Below, piece after piece: positions 7,199-12,201 of a stretch of 12,201 bases of DNA. Each line of letters opens with the position of its first letter. The stretch's first letter is position 1. A model generated the notes under the pieces. That model had not been told where the DNA came from and made no database searches. It saw only the letters and a program-made list of their open reading frames with translations. Made by a program: the position numbers and the translations under genes. The stretch is from Acetobacteraceae bacterium UBA6159 (GTDB taxonomy: Bacteria > Pseudomonadota > Alphaproteobacteria > Acetobacterales > Acetobacteraceae). The stretch lies in the NCBI GenBank assembly GCA_002422345.1, contig DIUL01000147.1, positions 1 through 12,201 of the forward strand, in the 5' to 3' direction.

Positions 7199-8413
7199 AT
7201 GAGCGAGGGTGCCTTCAAGGCCGCGGGCTATGCGTGGCGGTTGCATTGCGGCCGGCAGGTGATCGAGGAGTCGCTGAAGGACCAGGTCGCTCGGCTTGGC
7301 GCGAAACGGGCCTTCGTGGTCTGCTCCCCCTCGGTCAATCGCCGCACCGACACGGTCCAACGGATCGAGGCGTCCTTGGGCAACCGGTACGCGGGCGTCT
7401 ATGACGGGATCGAGAAGGATTCCACCTATGCCTCGGTCAGCGCCGCCAGGGAGGCCGCGACCGAGGCCGGGGCGGACCTGCTGATCGCGGTGGGTGGCGG
7501 CAGCGTCATCGTGGCGACACGGGCGGTGGCGATCTTTCTCGCCGAACCGGGCGATCCGTTCGAGATCATGACGCAATATCCGGATGGCGCGCCGGCCTAC
7601 AGCCCGCGGCTGATGGCGCCGAAGCCGCCGATCATCAACATCCCGACGACGCCGACCAGCGCGATGAACCGGGCCGGGACCGGGTTGAAGAACCCCGACC
7701 TGGACCATCGGATGGAATACTTCGATCCGAAGACGCGGCCGCAGGCGATCTTCCTCGATGAAGGCGCGTTGATGAGCGCCCCGCCGGACCTGATCCGCTC
7801 CACCGGCACGACCGTGTTCGCCAGCGTGGTCAGCGCCATGTCGCAATTGGACATCAACCCGCTGGCCGAGGGTGACCGCGATCACGCGTTCCGCCTCGCC
7901 CATCGCGCCTATCCGCGGCTGGTGGAGGAGATCGACAACCCGGCCCCACGGATGGACCTGTGCATTGCCGCCTTTCTGCAGAACCGGGCCGAGGATGATG
8001 GCGTGCGGCGGTTCCGCGGCGGTGCTTTCTCCGGCAACTATGCCGTCTCCACCGCGCTGCATGTGCGGTATCCGCATGTGGGGCAGGGGGAATCGACCTC
8101 GGTCGTGCATGCGCCGAAGATCCGGCTCTCGGAAGCAGTCGACCTACGCTCCGCGCGCCAGGTGGCCGAGGCGCTGGCGGTCTGGCAGGACGGCATGACG
8201 GCGCGGGAGGCGGCGCTGGCCGTGGCGGATACGCTGGAGGGGATGTACACGCGGATCGGCGTGCCGACGCGGCTGCGGCAGTTGCAGATCCCGCCGGACG
8301 ACCTGCGGAACATCGCGAATGAGACGGTGAAGAACTTCAACGCCAATGCCGGCGTGCGGTCGGCGGCGGAGCAGATCGAGGATGCGATGCGGTTGCTGGA
8401 GGCGGCTTACTGA
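7199..8413 (+). CDS. Iron-type alcohol dehydrogenase-fold protein, maleylacetate reductase-like
   Basis: A 404-residue protein with the two-domain Fe-ADH layout: an N-terminal Rossmann-like domain with the dinucleotide motif GGGS (99-102, in LIAVGGGSVI) and the IINIPTTPTSA stretch (145-155) that normally borders the cofactor, then an all-helical C-terminal domain from about residue 195. ATG 7199 is preceded by GGGGGGACGAGC. By eye, the usual metal ligands are mostly missing: the Asp and His of the common TGxDALxHAxE helix correspond to Thr205 and Ser209, and the first His of the next ligand pair to Thr285; only His293 looks retained. Maleylacetate reductases in this family are also described as metal-independent. 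Role: probably NAD(P)-dependent carbonyl/alcohol interconversion, substrate unknown. It stands alone, divergent from the thioesterase and convergent with mazF. Confidence 0.85.
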   Translation: MSEGAFKAAGYAWRLHCGRQVIEESLKDQVARLGAKRAFVVCSPSVNRRTDTVQRIEASLGNRYAGVYDGIEKDSTYASVSAAREAATEAGADLLIAVGGGSVIVATRAVAIFLAEPGDPFEIMTQYPDGAPAYSPRLMAPKPPIINIPTTPTSAMNRAGTGLKNPDLDHRMEYFDPKTRPQAIFLDEGALMSAPPDLIRSTGTTVFASVVSAMSQLDINPLAEGDRDHAFRLAHRAYPRLVEEIDNPAPRMDLCIAAFLQNRAEDDGVRRFRGGAFSGNYAVSTALHVRYPHVGQGESTSVVHAPKIRLSEAVDLRSARQVAEALAVWQDGMTAREAALAVADTLEGMYTRIGVPTRLRQLQIPPDDLRNIANETVKNFNANAGVRSAAEQIEDAMRLLEAAY

Positions 8414-8423
8414 GGGGCGCGGG

Positions 8424-8759
8424 TCAGCCGATCAGGGCGCGCAGCCTGGCGCGGACCTGTGCGAGTTCCTGGTCCGACACCCGCGCCTTCCGCACCGCCT
8501 TGCGGGCACGCCAGTCGAGGTTCTTGACCTGGTCGGACAGGACAACGACGGCGGGTGTGCCGGCGATCGGTACTTCAAACGGATAGTTCTTGATCCGCGT
8601 CGTCAGCGGACAGCAGACCATCAACCCGGTCTTCCCGTTATAGCTCGCGGGGCTGAGGACAAGCGCAGGCCGATGCCCCGCCTGCTCGTGCCCGGCCTGT
8701 GGATCGAATTGGAGCCAGACGACGTCCCCCGCGTCCGGCACGGCCGTCGGCCGTGTCAC
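8424..8759 (-). CDS. mazF: MazF/PemK-family endoribonuclease toxin
   Basis: A 111-residue toxin, the same length as E. coli MazF and closely similar throughout. GDVVWLQFDPQAGHEQAGHRP (split: GDVVWLQFDP at 11-20, then HEQAGHRPALVLSP) contains the conserved arginine of the RNase site; LMVCCPLTTRIKNYPFEV carries the conserved TT pair; VVVLSDQVKNLDWRARKA and the C-terminal helix ending ALIG also match. The enzyme cuts single-stranded mRNA at short motifs and is neutralised by MazE. The start is GTG: its bases overlap the mazE TGA in a 4-base GTGA, so translation should be coupled to the antitoxin. No residue loss or frameshift is seen, so the toxin is probably active. It ends 10 bases from the convergent dehydrogenase stop. 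Cleavage specificity is unknown. Confidence 0.94.
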   Translation of the reverse strand: MTRPTAVPDAGDVVWLQFDPQAGHEQAGHRPALVLSPASYNGKTGLMVCCPLTTRIKNYPFEVPIAGTPAVVVLSDQVKNLDWRARKAVRKARVSDQELAQVRARLRALIG

Positions 8760-8998
8760 CAGGTTTCCCGGCCAACGGGCGTCCCGAAATCGACCGAGGC
8801 ATGGAGGTTCTCGTCCGTGATGCCGGCAACCAGGGCCTCGATATCCGGGGTTTCCTCACGGATCGGTTCGATGATAATGCGGCCGGCTTCTTCCCGAACA
8901 TCGACGGCCTGATCGAGCGACAGGGATGCCGCCGTCATCACCGATGCGGGAATGCGGACCGAGGCACTGTTGCCCCATTTCTTTACGACGACCTTCAT
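8756..8998 (-). CDS. mazE: MazE-family antitoxin (AbrB/SpoVT DNA-binding domain)
   Basis: An 80-residue antitoxin. The N-terminal swapped-hairpin DNA-binding domain (about 1-48) has KKWGNSASVRIPASVM, the core MazE/AbrB signature, then LSLDQAVDVREEAGRIIIEPI. The C-terminal tail, ITDENLHASVDFGTPVGRETW (split: ITDENLHASVD and FGTPVGRETW), corresponds to the acidic segment of E. coli MazE that wraps around MazF. MazE and the MazEF complex normally bind their own promoter and repress it. ATG 8998 has AAGGGCG just upstream. The gene is first in a two-gene operon and its stop overlaps the mazF GTG start. It looks intact. Confidence 0.94.
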   Translation of the reverse strand: MKVVVKKWGNSASVRIPASVMTAASLSLDQAVDVREEAGRIIIEPIREETPDIEALVAGITDENLHASVDFGTPVGRETW

Positions 8999-9004
8999 GA
9001 CGCC

Positions 9005-9033
9005 CTTATGGGCCTGGGTCGCCTGTGTGTCAA
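9005..9033 (-). promoter_or_regulatory. Candidate mazEF promoter
   Basis: Reading the minus strand, a perfect TTGACA (9033-9028) is followed after exactly 17 bases by CATAAG (9010-9005), four of six matches to the -10 consensus. The transcript would start near the first base of the mazE ATG (8998), so the message would have little or no leader; the AAGGGCG ribosome site would then lie inside the -10 region. The spacing and -35 match are strong for this GC-rich DNA, but there is no experimental support. Confidence 0.45.
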
Positions 9034-9056
9034 CATTGTCGATACATACGGTGGCA

Positions 9057-9082
9057 GTCCGGGGGCGACATTGCCCCCGGAC
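9057..9082 (-). terminator. Strong hairpin after the monooxygenase gene
   Basis: A perfect 10-base inverted repeat, GTCCGGGGGC (9057-9066) and GCCCCCGGAC (9073-9082), with a 6-base loop GACATT. On the minus strand it starts 15 bases after the monooxygenase stop, where a terminator is expected, and lies upstream of the mazEF promoter candidate. There is no T-run after either arm, so it is not a textbook intrinsic terminator; it may act as one, stabilise the mRNA 3' end, or insulate mazEF. Confidence 0.5.
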
Positions 9083-9097
9083 GTCGTCGTCAAAGGC

Positions 9098-10885
9098 TCA
9101 GCTGAAGACGAAATGCTGTGCCATTTCCTTCTCCAGCGCCTGCATGTGCGTGTAATACTGCAGGAAGCCGCCGTTGTAGTTGCCGTCCTGGCGCCGGTTC
9201 GACTCACCCTCGAAGTTATAGTAGCCGGGGGTGCATTCCTTGTTCCGGTTGGTCTTGCCGCGATGGCGGATCACTTCATCCACCCACCACTGCTCCGTCT
9301 CCGGCTTGGCGTCGATCGTCGTGAAGCCGTGGTCACGGACGTACTTCACGCATTCGGCAATGTGCTGGCCCTGCGTCTGCAGCATGAAGGTCAGATTGAA
9401 CTGGAACGACGCCTGATACCCGCCCATGATGAACAGGTTCGGGTAGCCGGCCGAGTGGATGCCCAGCACGGTCCGCATGCCATCGGCATACTTCTCGTTC
9501 AGTTCCAGGCCATTCTCGCCGCGGATGTCATTGTAGATCCCGGTCACCTGCACTTCGAAGCCGGTGGCATAGATCAGCACGTCGACGGGATATTCCGTCC
9601 CCTCAAACACGACGCCGCGCTCGTTGATCTCGGTCACGCCCTTGCCGTTGGTGTCCACCAGGTGGACGTTCGGCAGGTTGAACGCCGGGAGGTACTCGTC
9701 ATCGTAGCAGGGGCGCTTGCAGCGATGCATGTACCAGGGCTTCAGCGCCTCGGCCGTGGCCTTGTCCTTCACGATCTCATCGACGCGCGCGTGGATGCGC
9801 ATCTGATGCTCGATGTTCTGGTTTTCCTGGCGCTGGATCTTCACATCCCGCGGCAGCGCGGCCAGATCGGCCTTCTGCTGCTCGGTCAGCTGCGGACCCT
9901 GCATGTGGCGCTGCAGGCGTTCCTTCTGCCAGCCGGGCTTCAACGCCGCCGCCCAGTTGGGATCGGTCGGGATATCGTCGCGGATGTCGATCGCCGACGG
10001 TGTGCGCTGGAACACGAACAGTTCCTTCGACGCCCGACCCAGGCGCGGAATGATCTGCACGGCGGACGCCCCGGTCCCGATGATGCCGACAACCTTGTCC
10101 TTGAGGTTGGAAAGATCCGACCCCGTATAGGCATAGTCGAAGCGCGAGGTATGGAACGAATGGCCCTTGAACGTCTCCATCCCGTCGATCTTCGACAGCT
10201 TGGGCTTGGACAGGGTGCCGTTCGCGCAGATCACGAAGCGGGCGGACAGGACGTCGCCGCGATCGGTGCTGACGCGCCACAGCTTCGCCGCCGCGTCCCA
10301 CACGGTGGAGGTCACCGTGGTCTGGAACACCGCGAGTTCATACAGATTGTATTTACGCGCGATCGCCTGGCAATGCGCGAAGATCTCCGGCCCCTTGGCA
10401 AAGAAGCTGCCGGGGACATAGTTGAGCTCATCGAGCAGCGGCAGATAGTCATAGGCCGAGACGTCGCAGGCGGCGCCCGGGTAGCGGTTCCAGTACCAAG
10501 TCCCGCCGACATCGCCGCCGCGCTCCACGATGCGGATGCTCTCGACGCCCTTCTCGCGCAGGCGCGCCGCGGTCAGCAGGGCGGAGAAGCCGCCGCCGAT
10601 GAACAGGCATTCCACGGTGTCGTTGATCGGGTCACGCTGGATGATTTCCTCAACCCACGGATCGACCTCATACTTCGCCAGGTCACCCGTCAGTTCCGAG
10701 GTGTACTGCGCCCGTCCGTCCGGCCGGTAGCTGAGGCGCAGGTCGCGCGCTTCGGCGAATTTCTGCTTGATATCCTCATAGAATTCCTGCGGCTTGTCGG
10801 TCGGCCGCAGCGGATCGAACGCAACGCGGACCGCGGCTGCGTTCGGATTTTGGACCCTGACGGGCTTTACCTTCGTTTCGGACAT
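9098..10885 (-). CDS. Flavin-dependent monooxygenase, Baeyer-Villiger (type I) like
   Basis: A 595-residue FAD/NADPH enzyme with an N-terminal extension of about 90 residues, seen in some cyclododecanone/steroid-type relatives. FAD site: FIGGGFSALLTAARL (95-109) with GxGxxA, then GGDVGGTWYWNRYPGAACD (123-141), the first Baeyer-Villiger signature. NADPH site: VVGIIGTGASAVQIIP (265-280). Between them FKGHSFHTSRFD (239-250) fits FxGxxxHxxxW(P/D) except that the Trp is Phe249. Such enzymes insert oxygen next to a ketone to give an ester or lactone, or oxidise soft heteroatoms. The SDR gene 94 bases upstream on the same strand could supply a ketone from an alcohol. The ribosome site is weak (AGAAGG about 14 bases before ATG 10885). 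It is soluble, with no signal peptide. Family sure; substrate unknown. Confidence 0.92.
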   Translation of the reverse strand: MSETKVKPVRVQNPNAAAVRVAFDPLRPTDKPQEFYEDIKQKFAEARDLRLSYRPDGRAQYTSELTGDLAKYEVDPWVEEIIQRDPINDTVECLFIGGGFSALLTAARLREKGVESIRIVERGGDVGGTWYWNRYPGAACDVSAYDYLPLLDELNYVPGSFFAKGPEIFAHCQAIARKYNLYELAVFQTTVTSTVWDAAAKLWRVSTDRGDVLSARFVICANGTLSKPKLSKIDGMETFKGHSFHTSRFDYAYTGSDLSNLKDKVVGIIGTGASAVQIIPRLGRASKELFVFQRTPSAIDIRDDIPTDPNWAAALKPGWQKERLQRHMQGPQLTEQQKADLAALPRDVKIQRQENQNIEHQMRIHARVDEIVKDKATAEALKPWYMHRCKRPCYDDEYLPAFNLPNVHLVDTNGKGVTEINERGVVFEGTEYPVDVLIYATGFEVQVTGIYNDIRGENGLELNEKYADGMRTVLGIHSAGYPNLFIMGGYQASFQFNLTFMLQTQGQHIAECVKYVRDHGFTTIDAKPETEQWWVDEVIRHRGKTNRNKECTPGYYNFEGESNRRQDGNYNGGFLQYYTHMQALEKEMAQHFVFS

Positions 10886-10979
10886 AATGTTACGCTTTGC
10901 CTTCTGTAATCGTACCGTTGCCGTGGTCGCTGCGCCGCAGGTTATCGGGTTCTTGCGCGAACCTCAACTCGGCCGGGTT

Positions 10980-11732
10980 TCAGTGGAAGACCCGGCCGGC
11001 GTCGATGACGGTCGTCTGACCGGTCATCGTATCGGTGCGGCACATGGTCACCACCATGTCCGCGCAATCATCCTTGTCGGCGGCCTTCTTCAGCACTGCG
11101 CCGGCGGCCGACCGCTCGATATGCTCGGGCAGCAGGTTGGCGGTGGCGCGGGTGCCTTCCAGCAGGCCGGGGGCGACGCAGTTCACCAGCGTCTCGGGCG
11201 CGAGGCCCACGGCCATGCAGCGGGTCAGGTGGATCAGCCCCGCCTTCGATACCGCATAGGCGATGGAGGACCCGGTCGGATGCAGGCCGGCGACCGAGGA
11301 GATGTTGACGATCCGCCCCTGTCCCTGCGCCTTCATGATTGGCGCGACCGCCTTGATCATCTGCATGGGGCCGGTCAGGTTGACCGCCATGATCTTCTCC
11401 CACACCTCCAGCGTCAGGTTGTCGAGGTCGTCGAAGCGGATCGCCTTGTTGTAGGCGGCGTCGTTGATCAGGATGTCGAGCCGGCCGAAGCGGCGGGTCA
11501 CGTCGCCGATCAGCGTCTCGATGGCGGCGCCGTCGGTGATGTCGCAGGCAAAGGCGGCGGCGTTGATCTGGTAGCGGGAGGCGAGGTCGCGCGCCACGCT
11601 CTCGGCCTGTTCCCGGCTTTGGGCGTACATGACGGCGATGTGCACGCCTTCACGCGCCAACGCGTGGCAGATGCGCTGGCCGAGTCCGCCGTTGCCGCCG
11701 GTCACCAGCGCGACCGTGCCCTTGAGTTCCAT
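10980..11732 (-). CDS. Short-chain dehydrogenase/reductase (classical SDR)
   Basis: A 250-residue classical SDR. The cofactor loop is TGGNGGLG (11-18); D64 in CDITD, the N90-D-A-A motif (NNAG in most relatives), N118 in VNLTG, S146 in NISSVAG, Y159 and K163 in YAVSK complete the N-S-Y-K catalytic set. VAPGLLEGTRA follows as the substrate-binding loop. ATG 11732, with GGGGGAGA upstream, was chosen over a start 57 bases earlier because MELKGTVALVTGG is a typical SDR beginning. It oxidises or reduces a carbonyl/alcohol pair with NAD(P)(H) in the cytoplasm; FabG-like members are hard to separate from catabolic ones by eye. It lies upstream of the monooxygenase on the same strand, so the pair may convert an alcohol via a ketone to an ester or lactone. 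That pathway is an inference. Confidence 0.92.
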   Translation of the reverse strand: MELKGTVALVTGGNGGLGQRICHALAREGVHIAVMYAQSREQAESVARDLASRYQINAAAFACDITDGAAIETLIGDVTRRFGRLDILINDAAYNKAIRFDDLDNLTLEVWEKIMAVNLTGPMQMIKAVAPIMKAQGQGRIVNISSVAGLHPTGSSIAYAVSKAGLIHLTRCMAVGLAPETLVNCVAPGLLEGTRATANLLPEHIERSAAGAVLKKAADKDDCADMVVTMCRTDTMTGQTTVIDAGRVFH

Positions 11733-11849
11733 TGGTCTCTCCCCCGCATGCCGGCCGGCCTGTGCCGCTGGCGGCGGTGAGAGTGGCACCCTGGGGGACG
11801 GGGAGGCAAGCGTGTCCGGATGAGGGTGGTAAGGGGGAAACGGGGCTAT

Positions 11850-11855
11850 TATACT
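11850..11855 (+). promoter_or_regulatory. Candidate -10 box for the tRNA-Arg gene
   Basis: TATACT, five of six matches to the -10 consensus, sits in a short AT-rich patch (CTATTATACT, 11846-11855) about 40 bases before the tRNA. No good -35 is visible at the right spacing (TGGTAA at 11827-11832 is poor). Placement and local composition make it plausible only. Confidence 0.35.
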
Positions 11856-11894
11856 GGGGTCTGGTATCGGCGTGGGGTTTTCAGGCCGAGCGGG

Positions 11895-11971
11895 GCGCCC
11901 TTAGCTCAGTTGGATAGAGCATCGACCTTCTAAGTCGAATGTCGGGGGTTCGAATCTCTTCGGGCGCGCCA
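11895..11971 (+). tRNA. tRNA-Arg (anticodon TCT), CCA encoded
   Basis: A 77-base cloverleaf. Acceptor GCGCCCT (11895-11901) pairs with CGGGCGC (11961-11967) in six of seven positions, with a T7/C66 mismatch. The D arm is GCTC/GAGC with AGTTGGATA in its loop. The anticodon stem TCGAC/GTCGA encloses CTTCTAA, giving TCT (11929-11931), which reads AGA. Variable loop ATGTC, T-loop TTCGAAT (11949-11955), then discriminator G and encoded CCA (11969-11971). The T-stem GGGGG/CTCTT has three G-T wobbles, unusually weak. A recombinase gene fragment abuts the 3' end, suggesting this gene is an integration site. It may still be functional. Confidence 0.88.
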
Positions 11972-12201
11972 CTTACGAACAAAACTGGGAACTCCGGCCG
12001 GAGCTATCCCGTCCCCCATCACGAGGCGTTCGAGAACGGTCTTGCGGCCGTGAATGCGGACTTCCTCATCGTCCACCTCCACATTGTCGATCATGGCCCG
12101 CAAGTAGGCGCGGCGGAACGGGATCGCGCCTTCCAGCACGTTCGCCCGCATGGCCTCGACGGCGACCGCGATCTTTTCGCCGGTGATCCGGGCTTCCGGG
12201 C
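11930..12201 (-). CDS. Site-specific recombinase, C-terminal end (partial at window edge)
   Basis: About 89 codons are visible, open to the right edge of the window, so the gene's start lies outside. The visible part reads EAMRANVLEGAIPFRRAYLR, then AMIDNVEVDDEEVRIHGRK and TVLERLV. This resembles the C-terminal tail of large serine recombinases (family of Pin-like resolvases with a long C-terminal region), where an F-R-R-x-Y-L-R helix is followed by a V-x-V-x-D-x-x-(I/V)-x-I strand. The catalytic N-terminal domain is not in the window, so the class is inferred. After about SFVRKW the frame enters the tRNA-Arg gene on the opposite strand and ends RARRDSNPRHST at a TAG in its anticodon region. 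That tail is antisense tRNA. The position next to a tRNA 3' end fits an integrase at an element boundary. Confidence 0.68.
   Translation of the reverse strand, partial: PEARITGEKIAVAVEAMRANVLEGAIPFRRAYLRAMIDNVEVDDEEVRIHGRKTVLERLVMGDGIAPAGVPSFVRKWRARRDSNPRHST

Noticed and set aside
8699..10909. A 736-codon open frame on the plus strand opposite the monooxygenase and mazE.
   Set aside because: It is antisense to two clearly conserved genes, has no recognisable domain and is His/Arg/Asp-rich as expected from a GC-rich shadow frame.
10947..10964. Small hairpin (GGTTC/GAACC) between the SDR and monooxygenase genes as a terminator.
   Set aside because: Only a 5-base stem without a T-run; the two genes could equally be co-transcribed.

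Overview
The window is GC-rich (C/G-ending codons dominate every gene) and looks like chromosomal DNA of an alphaproteobacterium, plausibly of the Acetobacteraceae/Rhodospirillales type. That placement is an inference from base composition and the mix of catabolic genes: DUF35 protein plus thiolase, MmgE/PrpD, a Bug-type solute receptor, Fe-ADH, a Baeyer-Villiger-like monooxygenase and SDR. No marker gene fixes the taxon.

Layout, left to right. (1) 82-1705, plus strand: a Zn-ribbon/OB-fold (DUF35) protein followed after 13 bases by a thiolase-fold lipid-transfer protein, a classic partner pair. (2) 1702-5393, minus strand, in transcription order: a MoaD/ThiS-like beta-grasp protein, a BNR/Asp-box beta-propeller whose start lies 2 bases past the MoaD-like stop, a DUF2189 membrane protein, and an MmgE/PrpD protein. 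The MmgE/PrpD stop interlocks with the thiolase stop in one CTAG. (3) 5529-7081, minus: a secreted Bug/TctC-type binding protein and a PaaI-type hotdog thioesterase. (4) 7199-8413, plus: an iron-ADH-fold dehydrogenase that seems to lack most of the usual metal ligands. (5) 8424-8998, minus: a complete mazEF toxin-antitoxin pair. (6) 9098-11732, minus: an SDR upstream of a flavin-dependent monooxygenase with Baeyer-Villiger fingerprints. (7) 11895-12201: a tRNA-Arg (anticodon TCT) whose 3' end abuts the C-terminal end of a site-specific recombinase that runs off the right edge. This is probably one boundary of an integrated element.

Most genes suggest uptake and breakdown of organic acids, CoA esters or cyclic ketones, but no complete pathway can be read. 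The parts most worth a second look are the tRNA/recombinase junction, where the recombinase frame reads antisense into the tRNA and the tRNA T-arm is degenerate; the tightly coupled MoaD-like/beta-propeller pair; the dehydrogenase without ligands; and the monooxygenase with a Phe in its Baeyer-Villiger fingerprint. I found no CRISPR array, rRNA or insertion sequence, and no stretch over 300 bases lacks a gene. I see no clearly new multi-gene system.
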